A stretch of 50,071 nt of DNA from Bradyrhizobium murdochi (GTDB lineage Bacteria > Pseudomonadota > Alphaproteobacteria > Rhizobiales > Xanthobacteraceae): NCBI RefSeq assembly GCF_000472965.1, contig NZ_AXAU01000005.1, forward strand, positions 342,501 through 392,571. Reading direction: 5' to 3'. Within the stretch, counting starts at the first letter, position 1; every line of letters begins with the position of its first letter. Made by a program: the position numbers and the translations under genes. Shown here one piece after another: positions 16,131 to 24,953 of this stretch. Below the pieces are notes generated by a model. The model was given only the letters and a program-made list of their open reading frames with translations. It searched no databases and was not told the origin of the DNA.

Positions 16131-17744
16131 TCAACCCGCGCGCATCTCCGCTCTGATCATGTCGGCGGCCTTTTCCCCGATCATGATCGTCGGTGCATTG
16201 GTGTTGCCGCCGATCAGGGTCGGCATGATCGACGCATCGACCACGCGCAATCCTTCGACGCCGTACACTTTCAGCTTCGGATCGACCACCGCCATGGGAT
16301 CGTTGGCGCCCATCTTGGCAGTGCCGACCGGGTGATAGACGGTGTCGACCCGGGCGCGCAACACGTCGCGGATGTCGTCATCGCTATGCACGCCTTCCGT
16401 GAACATCTCCTTCTTCTGCAACGCGCGCAGTGCCGGCGTCTCCATCAGCCGGCGCGTGGTCTTGAAGCCGGCGACCATGGCTTCCAGGTCGTCCGCCTCG
16501 CCAAAGAAATTCGGATCGATCAGCGGCGGCGCAAACGGACCGGCGCCGAGCAGCGAAACGCTGCCGCGGCTCTTCGGCCGCAGCAGGCAGACGTGGCAGG
16601 AGAAGCCGGTGCCGCGATGGCGCTTGCGGCCATGATCGTCGGCCATAGCCATGCCGAAATGAAGCTGGATGTCCGGGATGTCGAGATCGGGCCGGGTTTT
16701 CAGGAAGCCGCCGCATTCGGCGAAATTCGATGTCATCGGCCCGGTGCGTTTGCGGCGATACTGTTGGATGGCCCGCAGCAGCCGCGGCAGCGCTTTAAGT
16801 GAAATGCCGTTGAAGTGGGGATTGTCGGACATGTAGCCGAACACGAAATCCGGATGATCCTGCAGGTTTTGTCCGACGCCAGGCAGGTGATGCACGGCGG
16901 CGACGCCGTGCTTTGCAAGCTCGATACTGTCGCCGATGCCCGACAGCATCAGAACATGCGGCGTCTGGAACGCGCCGGCGGAGAGGATCACCTCGCGCCG
17001 GGCGCGAATTTGCTTCAGCTCCTTGCCCTGCCGGTACTCGACGCCGACCGCGCGCTTGCCTTCGAACAGGAGGCGTGTGGCGTGGGCATGGGTCTCGACA
17101 CGCAAATTCGCGCGGCGTCCCATATGCGGGTGGATATAGGCGCGCGCGGCGCTGCAGCGTTCGCCGTTCCGCTGCGTCAGTTGATAGATGCCGAGGCCTT
17201 CGTGCTCGTCGGCGTTGAAATCCTCGCGCAGGCGAAACTGCGCTTCCTGCGCGGCCTGCAGAAAAATCTGCTGCACCGGATTACCGGTGCGCGACTTGTT
17301 GACCGCGAGGGGGCCGCCCTTGCCGTGATATTCGCCGTCAAAATCGGCATTGTCTTCGGCGCGCTTGAAGTAGGGCAGCACGTCGGCGAACGACCAGCCG
17401 GTATTGCCGAGCGAGGCCCATCGATCATAGTCGGCGCGGTGGCCGCGGATATAAACCATCGCGTTGATGGCCGAGGAGCCGCCGAGCCCCTTGCCGCGCG
17501 GTTGATAGCCGATGCGGCCGTTGAGGCCCTTCTGCGGCACCGTGCTGAAGGCCCAGTTGTTGACGTTGCCTGCGACCATCAGCACAAGCGCGAACGGCGT
17601 CGTGACCTCCCAATTGTCATTCCTGCCGCCGGCATCGAGTAGCGCCACCGACGTCTTCGAATCCTCCGACAGCCGGCCCGCCACCGTGCAGCCACCGGAG
17701 CCGCCACCCACCACCACGAAATCGAAGATATCGGTCACGCCCAT
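16131..17744 (-). CDS. GMC family FAD-dependent oxidoreductase (choline dehydrogenase-like)
   Basis: A 537-residue flavoenzyme. The N-terminal FAD motif is FVVVGGGSGGCTVAGRLSE, the GMC signature PRGKGLGGSSAINAMVYIRG, the second signature GAFQTPHVLMLSGIG, and the C-terminal active-site region VYHPVGTAKMG with the His and the late Asn in GGNTNAPTIMIGEKAAD. The length is normal. The ATG at 17744 follows GGGAGGGGG. Members oxidise diverse alcohols; choline specificity cannot be inferred. It stands alone between a repeat and the tRNA region. Confidence 0.95.
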   Translation of the reverse strand: MGVTDIFDFVVVGGGSGGCTVAGRLSEDSKTSVALLDAGGRNDNWEVTTPFALVLMVAGNVNNWAFSTVPQKGLNGRIGYQPRGKGLGGSSAINAMVYIRGHRADYDRWASLGNTGWSFADVLPYFKRAEDNADFDGEYHGKGGPLAVNKSRTGNPVQQIFLQAAQEAQFRLREDFNADEHEGLGIYQLTQRNGERCSAARAYIHPHMGRRANLRVETHAHATRLLFEGKRAVGVEYRQGKELKQIRARREVILSAGAFQTPHVLMLSGIGDSIELAKHGVAAVHHLPGVGQNLQDHPDFVFGYMSDNPHFNGISLKALPRLLRAIQQYRRKRTGPMTSNFAECGGFLKTRPDLDIPDIQLHFGMAMADDHGRKRHRGTGFSCHVCLLRPKSRGSVSLLGAGPFAPPLIDPNFFGEADDLEAMVAGFKTTRRLMETPALRALQKKEMFTEGVHSDDDIRDVLRARVDTVYHPVGTAKMGANDPMAVVDPKLKVYGVEGLRVVDASIMPTLIGGNTNAPTIMIGEKAADMIRAEMRAG

Positions 17745-18079
17745 CCCCCTCCCGGATTTTTGTTCTGGCGACGACCTGATGAGCCGCGGCTTTGGAGCAA
17801 AACTCCGCTTTTGCGGCGTTTATGGCAAGAGCGGTTCCAAAGGCCAATTTTGAGGTCGGTTTTGGCGCTCCAACCCCTCGTTTTTGCTGTCATAAAATCT
17901 GCAAAAGCTCGTTCTTGCCCCTTTCCAAAGCAGGGTGACGTTGATACATACCCCTCGCACCCGATGGCCTTGCCCGGGTTGCCTTCTCAGGAAGCCTCCG
18001 GACGGGATCGATCGGCGCAAACACGCGTTGGCCGGCTTCGCTTCGGGTCTGGTTTTTCGAAGGCAGTGCAACGGTTTAA
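17745..18079. other. Gene-free stretch upstream of the initiator tRNA
   Basis: About 335 bp without a supported gene. Short ORFs on both strands have no ribosome site or recognisable product. The part close to 18080 should contain the tRNA promoter, but I cannot point to a confident -35/-10 pair. Confidence 0.4.
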
Positions 18080-18156
<77 letters not shown>

Positions 18157-18159
18157 AAT

Positions 18160-18196
18160 AACGCCGCCAAGTCAACGACTTGGCGGCGTTCGTTTT
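18160..18196 (+). terminator. Terminator of the tRNA-fMet transcript
   Basis: A perfect 14-bp stem AACGCCGCCAAGTC (18160-18173) / GACTTGGCGGCGTT (18177-18190) with an AAC loop is followed by CGTTTT. It begins four bases after the tRNA CCA. Confidence 0.92.
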
Positions 18197-18274
18197 GGAA
18201 GAGCGGCGTCGGTGCTTTCGCATGCGCTTGTGCGCACGCTCGGAGCTCATTCGCTCCATTGAACGAGGCCACGC

Positions 18275-19459
18275 TCATGAGCTTCGCGCGTGGCTCCTTT
18301 TTGCCCTGTGCCTCGCTTTGGATCGCCAAACCTGAAAGCTTGTGACGAACAGAATGAGCGGCACGAAGCCGGAAGCAAAGACCAGAAGACGGCCGAGTAA
18401 GCCGAAGGTCGATCCGTTATGGAGCCAGAGCTGTTCGGTCGTATAGCGGTCGCCCAGTGACATGGAATCGGGCGTGCGGTCGTGTGCGAGTGCCCCCGTC
18501 CAGGGATCGAGCCAGATGGCACCGCGGGTGCGAAGGGCTGGATTGGAGCCCGGCGGGCGCAACAGGACACGCCAGGTGTTGCGGCTTTCGCTCGGCGGAT
18601 TCAATTGCGCTATGTCGTAGCCGGGCTTGGCGGCGCGCGCCGCCAGAATGATCGCATCAGCAGACAATCGCGCGGCTCCGCTTGGCGGTGAAGGCTTGAT
18701 GGTCGGCGACGGATAAGGAGTGGCCGTCGAGACCAGGCCGACTACCGGGCGGATGACACCGGGAAACACGATACCGATACCCGTAACGGAGATCAGAGCA
18801 AGCAACGCCAGGCTCCAAAAGCCTGCGGTGTTGTGCAGATCGAGCATAAAGCGTTGCGGCGACACGTGCCTGCGGATCGAGACCGAGCGCCAGAACCGGC
18901 CTCGCTTCGGCCACCACAGATATAGGCCCGAGAAAGCCATCCCGAGCAGCACGAAGCCCATCACCCCGACAAGCTCGTGGCCCCACCAGTCATGGAGCAG
19001 CAGATTGTAGTGCACGCGATAGACGGTGAATGCGAAGCAGTTCGTGTAGTCGCGCCGGCCCAGCACCTTCCCGTTCGAGGGATCGATCATGGTGGTCCAG
19101 AGGCTCGGGTACCGACCGTTCTCCGTCGGGTGGGAGTGCATGACGACCCAGACCGGCCAAGTCCGGTCAGGTGCAATAATGGATCGGATCGGCGCCGGAT
19201 CCACCGTGGCCGCAATCCGCATGACCTCGGCGGCCTCGAGACCGTGCTGAGGTCCGGCCGGGGTGTACAGGCTCGGATTCAATGCCGCATCGATCTCGCG
19301 ATAAAAGACGATGAAGCTGCCCGTGAGCCCGATCGCCACGAGGAGGAGCCCCAGGCTGAGGCCAATCCAACGGTGGAGCCAGACCAGCGCAACGCGCAGC
19401 CGGGGCGCCTTTGTGGGCGTCCAGGCGGCTGCTGCTTTGGCTCCTGAAAGGTCGTTCAC
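18275..19459 (-). CDS. PepSY-associated transmembrane protein (iron-uptake reductase-like)
   Basis: A 394-residue inner-membrane protein with four predicted transmembrane segments: near residues 31-52 (IGLSLGLLLVAIGLTGSFIV), 165-183 (HELVGVMGFVLLGMAFSGLY), 215-235 (SLALLALISVTGIGIVF) and the C-terminus (LLVFASGFVPLILFVTSF). PepSY-type loops lie between them. Conserved histidines occur near the membrane segments (LHRWIGL, DLHNTAGFW, LHNGSTFGLLG). Such proteins next to siderophore receptors are thought to reduce ferric siderophores. It begins 22 bp after the stop of the TonB receptor gene and is probably in its operon. Confidence 0.92.
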   Translation of the reverse strand: MNDLSGAKAAAAWTPTKAPRLRVALVWLHRWIGLSLGLLLVAIGLTGSFIVFYREIDAALNPSLYTPAGPQHGLEAAEVMRIAATVDPAPIRSIIAPDRTWPVWVVMHSHPTENGRYPSLWTTMIDPSNGKVLGRRDYTNCFAFTVYRVHYNLLLHDWWGHELVGVMGFVLLGMAFSGLYLWWPKRGRFWRSVSIRRHVSPQRFMLDLHNTAGFWSLALLALISVTGIGIVFPGVIRPVVGLVSTATPYPSPTIKPSPPSGAARLSADAIILAARAAKPGYDIAQLNPPSESRNTWRVLLRPPGSNPALRTRGAIWLDPWTGALAHDRTPDSMSLGDRYTTEQLWLHNGSTFGLLGRLLVFASGFVPLILFVTSFQVWRSKARHRAKRSHARSS

Positions 19460-19481
19460 AACGTCACTGTCTCACGGCGCC

Positions 19482-21767
19482 TCAAAAGTCGATGCTCGCC
19501 GAGAGCCGGTAGGTGCGCGGTGTGCCCGGAGTCAAGAAGCCACGTCCCGTCGTCGCCCAGTAGTCCAGACCAAAGACGTTTTCGACTGCCGCGCGCAACG
19601 TCAGTGGCCTGCCGTCAATCTTGGTAACGTAGCGTGCTCCGATGTCGGTCCGAACCCAGTCCGGGATCTGCTGCGTGTTCCCCTGATCGTAATATTGCGG
19701 CGAGGTGTAAATGACGCGCGCAGTCAGGGTTGCCACTCCCGATGTCCGCCAGAAGGGCAGATCGTATTCGCCATAGAGGTTGAATTGAATGTCCGGAACG
19801 CCGACCGCGGTTTTGCCGTCGAAGCGGCCGCCAGTCGTCTTGGTCTGCACGCCATCGAGGAAGGCCACGCCACCGAGCAGGCGCATTCCCGGGGCGACCT
19901 CGCCGAAGGTGTTGAACTCCAATCCACGATTGCGCTGCTCGCCGTCCACCGAGAAGATATTGGTCGTCGGATCGGTGATGCCGTTGGGCTGCGTGATCTC
20001 AAACGCCGCCACAGTAACTCCCAAGATCCCGAAGTCGTACTTGGCGCCGACCTCGATCTGCTTGGTTACGATCGCAGGAAAGACTTGACCTCGATTATCG
20101 GCACTGGTCGGCGCTGTTCCACCCGACGTCAGGCCTTCGATGTAGTTGCCGTAGAGCGACAGGTTGCTGATTGGCTTCACGACGAGAGCCACGGCAGGGG
20201 TGACCGCCTCGTTCTGCGGGCGTGAGGTCACGGCACCCGTGGTCGTGTTGAAGTTGGTGACGTCGATGCCCTGCCAGCGCCCGCCCAAGGTGAGAAGCAC
20301 GCGATCATCGAGGATCGACATCGTATCCGCGATCGCGACGCTTTGATTGATGCGCCGCGCTGAAAGTGGAGCGTTGTGCGACAAGCCCGCCGCGCTACGC
20401 GGAGCCACGTAAACCGGGTTATAGAGGTTCGACGTGATCGATGGTCCGACATTGGTCGTGGCAGTTCCGCTGTCTTGCCACAGCCCGGTTGCCGCAAGCA
20501 CGGTAGAATGTTTCACCGCGCCCGTGGCGAAACGGCCGCGTAGCCCGATCTCCCCAGTCTCGCGATCGAAATCCTGCACGGTGAGGGCCGGCTGTGACGT
20601 GAACCTGCCCAGTGCGTTCGTGATGCGCAGAGTTCCACCGAAGAAGATCTCCTTGGATCGGCTGCGACCGTAAGCTCCATACAGCGTCCAGAAATCGTTG
20701 AGGTCATATTCGGCGCGGGCCGCAGCGTATCGATGGTTGGAATTGTAGTATTCCCACGGCTGCTGCTGGTTGATCGTCAGCGAGGGCGAAGCCGGGATGG
20801 GAAAGCCCAGGTCCACTTGCCGCACGCGCGTGGGTGCGTTGAGGTCCCGCTGCTGGTAACCGAAATCGACGGTGGCCCGGAACCGCTCGCCACGGTAGTC
20901 GAGAGCAACCGCGCCGACGCCGAACCCATCCGTCTGGAAGTCGATCGGCGTCCGGCCATCGCGATATGCGCCATTGACGCGAACGCCCCATTCTTTGTTG
21001 GCGCCAAAGCGCCGGCCGAAATCGATCGCCGACCCAACATTTCCGTTGGACACGAAGCCCGTCGTCCATCGCGTGATCGGATCGTCGGTGGCGCGTTTCG
21101 GAATGAGGTTGATTGTGCCGCCAATGTTTCCAAACGGCGAAATCCCATACAGCAGGGCGCTTGGTCCCTTGAGGATCTCCACGCGCTCGATGGGTTCAAG
21201 GGCAGGGCGGCGCGTATCGGTGATGCCGTAGAGGCCGTCGAACGCGATGTCGCTTGCGAATACCGGAAAGCCGCGGATCAAGAATCCGTCGAGTCCGCTG
21301 TAGCGTGGAGAGTTCGTGCGCACCGAGGGATCGTTGTCGGTGACGTCGGTGATGGTGTTGGCTTGCTGGTCGCGGATGAGCTTGTCCGTGTAACCCGTCG
21401 TGTTGAACGGCGTATCGAAGACATTGCGATTGCCCAACATGCCGACGCGTGTGGTGGTCCCGACCTGGCCGCCCGCATAGGGAGCCGGCGGCTGACCAAT
21501 GGTGCCGGTCGAAGGCGTGAGATATGGGACAGCCTCGCGCTGTCTCGCTGGAGCCGCAGCGCGCGGAGCAACGACGCGCGCGCTCCTTGCGCCCTGCTGA
21601 GGCTGTAGACGTCGTACGGCTTGACGTTTTGGTGAGTCAATCGTGACGGCAGGTAAGGAGACTGGTTCTCTTGCGTGAACTTCTTGCACTAATTGAAAGG
21701 ACAGTGCCAGGTAACTCGCTGTGCCACAACAAACGGCACAGTAGAGCTTCTTCGTCGAAAGATTCAT
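19482..21767 (-). CDS. TonB-dependent siderophore receptor
   Basis: A 761-residue outer-membrane receptor. After a signal peptide (MNLSTKKLYCAVCCGTASYL to VHA) comes a TonB-box-like LPAVTIDSP and a Pro/Ala/Arg-rich linker. The plug domain contains DGFLIRGF and RVEILKGPSALLYG with GGTINLIPK; the beta-barrel ends in the classic aromatic residue (YRLSASIDF). The ATG at 21767 gives the proper signal peptide; the upstream ATG at 21821 adds 18 charged residues. The specific siderophore is not readable. An Irr/ICE-like box lies 72 bp upstream of the start codon, so it is likely iron-controlled together with the downstream PepSY gene. Confidence 0.95.
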   Translation of the reverse strand: MNLSTKKLYCAVCCGTASYLALSFQLVQEVHAREPVSLPAVTIDSPKRQAVRRLQPQQGARSARVVAPRAAAPARQREAVPYLTPSTGTIGQPPAPYAGGQVGTTTRVGMLGNRNVFDTPFNTTGYTDKLIRDQQANTITDVTDNDPSVRTNSPRYSGLDGFLIRGFPVFASDIAFDGLYGITDTRRPALEPIERVEILKGPSALLYGISPFGNIGGTINLIPKRATDDPITRWTTGFVSNGNVGSAIDFGRRFGANKEWGVRVNGAYRDGRTPIDFQTDGFGVGAVALDYRGERFRATVDFGYQQRDLNAPTRVRQVDLGFPIPASPSLTINQQQPWEYYNSNHRYAAARAEYDLNDFWTLYGAYGRSRSKEIFFGGTLRITNALGRFTSQPALTVQDFDRETGEIGLRGRFATGAVKHSTVLAATGLWQDSGTATTNVGPSITSNLYNPVYVAPRSAAGLSHNAPLSARRINQSVAIADTMSILDDRVLLTLGGRWQGIDVTNFNTTTGAVTSRPQNEAVTPAVALVVKPISNLSLYGNYIEGLTSGGTAPTSADNRGQVFPAIVTKQIEVGAKYDFGILGVTVAAFEITQPNGITDPTTNIFSVDGEQRNRGLEFNTFGEVAPGMRLLGGVAFLDGVQTKTTGGRFDGKTAVGVPDIQFNLYGEYDLPFWRTSGVATLTARVIYTSPQYYDQGNTQQIPDWVRTDIGARYVTKIDGRPLTLRAAVENVFGLDYWATTGRGFLTPGTPRTYRLSASIDF

Positions 21768-21838
21768 CCTCACCCCGATTTGATCGTCATCGTGGCGGCC
21801 TCTTACTGAATCGTTTGGCAAGCAGACATGTCTCGGGC

Positions 21839-21855
21839 GTTAGAAGCCTTCAAAA
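21839..21855. promoter_or_regulatory. Irr (ICE-type) iron-control box upstream of the TonB receptor
   Basis: GTTAGAAGCCTTCAAAA matches the rhizobial Irr iron-control element TTTAGAANNNTTCTAAA at 12 of 14 defined positions. It lies 72-88 bp upstream of the receptor start codon, beside an A/T-rich stretch suitable for a promoter. Irr regulation is established knowledge for Bradyrhizobium iron genes; this site is a prediction. Confidence 0.6.
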
Positions 21856-22414
21856 GAGCATTCGTTTTTGTTGGATGTTGTATTTTTATCGACCAGAGAC
21901 GGCGATGATTCTCGCTAGGCGTATCCTGAACACGCAGTCACAACGCCGGCGGGATACGCACTGGCGATCCCAGCCCTCAGCGCACGCCAAGCCTCGGCAA
22001 CAACTTGAGCATAGCGCTGCGCCAGGAGTGCTCGCAGTGGTTTGGATCTTTTGAATGCCGACTCGTCACAACTCGCCAGACGATCTGGGTAGACACGGCT
22101 CGATGCCGAGCTTCGAGCGGATCAAGTTCGGTGCAGCAGCGCAGCGCGCCGATCCCTCGCCGCGAAGCCTGACGTTTAGCGGTGAATGTTCCCGCGATGG
22201 AACTGAAGGAGAACGTTTCCCGCGTGAGCCCAGAGCGCTGAACAATCCGTTCGATCAGGCTTCGCTCAGCTTTTGTCGCTTTCGACCCGTTGAGCGCTTC
22301 GGTCAGAGCTTCCGCCTGCGGGACCATTTCCCGTGGTCGGACGTTAGTTTCTTGAGAGAACGGCCACTGGCAAAGCCGTTTCGTGGGGCGAGGCACCACT
22401 AACTGGAGACGATC
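21856..22414. other. Gene-free region between the TonB receptor and the DUF6496 gene
   Basis: About 560 bp beyond the ICE-like box without a supported gene. A 185-codon frame on the minus strand (21977-22534) overlaps the start of the DUF6496 gene, contains many rare-looking Cys/His/Trp residues and has no recognisable motif, so I do not call it. The DUF6496 promoter must lie near 22300-22400. Confidence 0.4.
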
Positions 22415-22918
22415 ATGCCAGAGCGAAGAACAGTGCAGAAGGCCAGGCGGGACAAACGCGCGGGCAAATCGCCAACCACCCAGGCGGGCGAGTTTGTGCA
22501 CGAGGAGATTCGGAAAGTCCGCCGCGGCCAACATGGAGCGAGATCGCCACAGCAGGCGATTGCAATCGGCCTATCCAAGGCACGGCGCGCGGGCGTTCCG
22601 CTTCGTCCGCCGGCAAAAGGCAAGGCCAAGGCAAGGACCCGCAAAAGCGCCGAATACGCCTATGAGGCGGGCCAAGGCAAGCGAAAGACCCGACGCCGGC
22701 CGCGCGTTTCACGTGCTGTATCGCAGACTCTCAAGCGTGAACCACGCAGCACGGCGTCGCGCGCGGCACTGTCGAAACAAGCACGAAGCGCCGCCTCGCG
22801 TCGCTCCGCCTCGGCCCGCGCAGCGGCGGCTCGGAAGGCCGTAAAGACCAAAGGTCCGGCGCAGCGCTCTGCGGCAGCCAAAAAGGCAGCCCGGACCCGA
22901 ACACGTCGTCGGCGATAG
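22415..22918 (+). CDS. Basic DUF6496 domain protein (histone-like, Lys/Arg/Ala-rich tail)
   Basis: A 167-residue, strongly basic protein. The N-terminal part (about residues 1-70) has the DUF6496 pattern: AGKSPTTQAGEFVHEEI, HGARSPQQAIAIGLSKAR and RAGVPL. From about residue 72 on it is a low-complexity tail of Lys, Arg, Ala and Ser, like a histone H1-type tail, suggesting DNA or RNA binding. GGAGA lies before the ATG. Function is not established. The codon pattern follows the repeated tail, so composition gives no evidence of transfer. Confidence 0.82.
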   Translation: MPERRTVQKARRDKRAGKSPTTQAGEFVHEEIRKVRRGQHGARSPQQAIAIGLSKARRAGVPLRPPAKGKAKARTRKSAEYAYEAGQGKRKTRRRPRVSRAVSQTLKREPRSTASRAALSKQARSAASRRSASARAAAARKAVKTKGPAQRSAAAKKAARTRTRRRR

Positions 22919-22952
22919 CCTTGCGCAGAAGATCAATTTTACAGCTACCACA

Positions 22953-23213
22953 ATGGCGAGAAGAACACAGTCACGGAAAAGCAAAGTCGTCAGGACCCGC
23001 CCCCCGAGGCAGTCTCAGAGCGCACAAAGGAATTACGAGCGCTACGTAGATTTGGCTCGCGCTGAAGCGCTGAAGGGAGATCTGATCGCAGCGGAAAATT
23101 ATCTTCAGCACGCCGAGCACTATTTGCGGTCGATGCACGAAGAGGCGCACGGTGGGCGGCTCTCGCCGCAGCCGGCAAACTTGCCCAAGCAGCGGCTGGG
23201 ACACAGCGGATGA
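22953..23213 (+). CDS. Short DUF4167 domain protein
   Basis: An 86-residue protein. A basic start (MARRTQSRKSKVVRTRPPRQ) is followed by the DUF4167 signature RNYERYVDLARAEALKGDLI and AAENYLQHAEHYLRSM (about residues 26-61). DUF4167 proteins I know in alphaproteobacteria are usually more than 200 residues with a long disordered tail, so this is a minimal version. It follows the DUF6496 gene by 34 bp on the same strand. An RNA- or DNA-associated role is guessed from composition. Confidence 0.82.
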   Translation: MARRTQSRKSKVVRTRPPRQSQSAQRNYERYVDLARAEALKGDLIAAENYLQHAEHYLRSMHEEAHGGRLSPQPANLPKQRLGHSG

Positions 23214-23392
23214 TGGAGCAATCCTTCTACAATCGCGAAACCTGAGGACGGACGTGTTCTGCTCTCGGCGGGACCGCTCCACTGGCCTTTGCGCTCGGAA
23301 CTATTGCGGGCCGCCCGGAGTTCTTCATTTTGAAGCGGCCGTTTTGCACGAACGAACTCGCAAGCCCTTTGCCCACAAGGGGGCAGCTCATC

Positions 23393-24235
23393 ATGAGGAG
23401 GCTGGCCGTGATTCGGGATATTGTCGTCAACTTGGCGACCGGTAACTCTCGCGATCCTGCAGCAGCGTACGCGATATCCGTCGCCAGGATGTTCGACGCC
23501 CAGATTGCAGGGATCGCAATGTGTCACTCCCCAGCGATTGTGGCCGGCGGCATGGAGGCTGTTCCGGCCGACCTAATCGAGTCCCTGCGCGAAGAGAGCG
23601 CCAGGGCGGCAAACGGGGCCATCGAAAGATTCAAACAGGCTGCGGCGCAGGCTCATCTTCCTGCCGAAGCGCAGATGGTCGAGACCAGCATTGAAGGAAT
23701 TCCAAGGACGTTTGGCCGTATTGCTCGGACGTTCGATCTTGCAATCGTTGCGCAGACCGAGCCCGGAGTGACGACCTCCACGGGTCTTGCCGCTGAAGCA
23801 GCGATGTTTGAATCCGGACGGCCTATCGTCGTCGTACCCAGTATCCAAAAGGACGGCATCAAGCTCGGCTGCATTCTCGTCTGCTGGGACGGAAGCCGCA
23901 CTGCCGCGCGGGCGCTCGCGGACTCAATGCCGCTATTGGAGCGCGCGAAGTCGATCGAGGTGATCAACGTAGGCAATAGGCGTCGGGAAGCCGAAGAATC
24001 CCTGGCGGCGGTTGGCAGACACTTGGCGCGCCACGACTTGAATACCAGTACCAAAGCGCTCACCGCCGATGGGGCCGATGTCACAAACGTAATCCTGTCG
24101 CACGCGGCAGATCTATCAGCCGACCTTATCGTCATGGGCGGGTTCGGCCATTCGCGGCTGCGCGAGTTCTTCCTCGGGGGCGTGACGCGCGGCATTCTCG
24201 ACACGATGACCGTTCCGGTACTGATGTCGCATTAA
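23393..24235 (+). CDS. Universal stress protein (tandem USP domains)
   Basis: About 280 residues with two USP-like halves. The N-terminal half is degenerate (IRDIVVNLATGNSRDPAAAY, ending VVVPSI near residue 155). The C-terminal half keeps the fold and the nucleotide-loop pattern VMGGFGHSRLREFFLGG followed by TRGILDTMTVPVLMSH. Tandem USP proteins respond to stress or low oxygen; no specific role is visible. A GTG at 23408, six bases after AGGAGG (23396-23401), is an equally good start, which would remove five residues. Confidence 0.92.
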   Translation: MRRLAVIRDIVVNLATGNSRDPAAAYAISVARMFDAQIAGIAMCHSPAIVAGGMEAVPADLIESLREESARAANGAIERFKQAAAQAHLPAEAQMVETSIEGIPRTFGRIARTFDLAIVAQTEPGVTTSTGLAAEAAMFESGRPIVVVPSIQKDGIKLGCILVCWDGSRTAARALADSMPLLERAKSIEVINVGNRRREAEESLAAVGRHLARHDLNTSTKALTADGADVTNVILSHAADLSADLIVMGGFGHSRLREFFLGGVTRGILDTMTVPVLMSH

Positions 24236-24244
24236 AGGCTCCGT

Positions 24245-24940
24245 TTGGGAACGCCTACGTCGTCACTCGCAAAAAGCAAAATGAAATGGCCGGACGACAT
24301 TCGCGTTACCAAGCTTTGGCAAGTGCAGGCACCGATGGCCGAGACAAGCGCTGCCAACAAGCGACTCGATCAGCGCCGGGTTGCGCCCGAGGGTCTCTTC
24401 CGGCAACCGCGGCTATACTTGGTTGGCGAGGCTCCTGGCGCCGAAGAAGCTGAGCAGGGCAGGCCCTTTGTCGGGCCGGCTGGCTGCGCGTTGCGCAAAT
24501 TGCTTGAGCAGGCTGGGATCGACCTCAGACAACTGCGTTTGGCCAACGTGATGCCATTTCGGCCTATAGAACACACGAAAAAATCCAAGCCGCGCAATCG
24601 CGCTCCAACTATCGAGGAAATCAATCATTACGGCGCCGCGGTGCTGATGGACATCCGGCGCTCCAAGCCGCGCGTAGTCGTTGCGCTCGGCAGCACGGCG
24701 GCTCGCCTGTTCAGGGCGTCGCGTTCGATCCAAGCGTCGCGCAAAGCAAAGCTCCAATTTGATGGCCGCCCCCTGCAAATCACTTTTCACCCGGCTTACG
24801 TCCGCCGCTTCGGCGGGTCGAGCGGCGACGCTTGGCGCAAGATGGTCGCGGATCTGCGCCGAGCTTGGAAAGTATCGGCAATGTACTCAAATAGCGCTCG
24901 AAGCAGGCAGCATTCTCCCGAGGGTTCGAAGGCTGTTTAA
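24245..24940 (+). CDS. Uracil-DNA-glycosylase-superfamily protein lacking Fe-S cysteines
   Basis: A 231-residue protein of the family 4-like UDG group. Motif 1 reads GEAPGAEEAEQGRPFVGPAG (residues 61-80), the middle segment NVMPFRPIEH with NRAPTIEEI and VVALGSTAARL, and motif 2 is FHPAYVRR (181-188). Family 4 enzymes carry four Fe-S cysteines, including one in the KCRPP segment; here that segment is MPFRP, and the only Cys in the whole protein is residue 81. It may belong to a non-Fe-S UDG class like one described in Bradyrhizobium, or may only bind DNA. It begins nine bases after the stress-protein stop codon. Confidence 0.85.
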   Translation: MGTPTSSLAKSKMKWPDDIRVTKLWQVQAPMAETSAANKRLDQRRVAPEGLFRQPRLYLVGEAPGAEEAEQGRPFVGPAGCALRKLLEQAGIDLRQLRLANVMPFRPIEHTKKSKPRNRAPTIEEINHYGAAVLMDIRRSKPRVVVALGSTAARLFRASRSIQASRKAKLQFDGRPLQITFHPAYVRRFGGSSGDAWRKMVADLRRAWKVSAMYSNSARSRQHSPEGSKAV

Positions 24941-24953
24941 GCGGGTTGCGCTT

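Noticed and set aside
18268..18302. GCCACGC/GCGTGGC hairpin followed by TCCTTTTT
   Set aside because: It would terminate plus-strand transcription, but the tRNA already has a much stronger terminator, and the hairpin overlaps the end of the PepSY coding region.
21977..22534. 185-codon minus-strand ORF upstream of the TonB receptor
   Set aside because: No recognisable motif or ribosome site, and it overlaps the start of the DUF6496 gene on the other strand.
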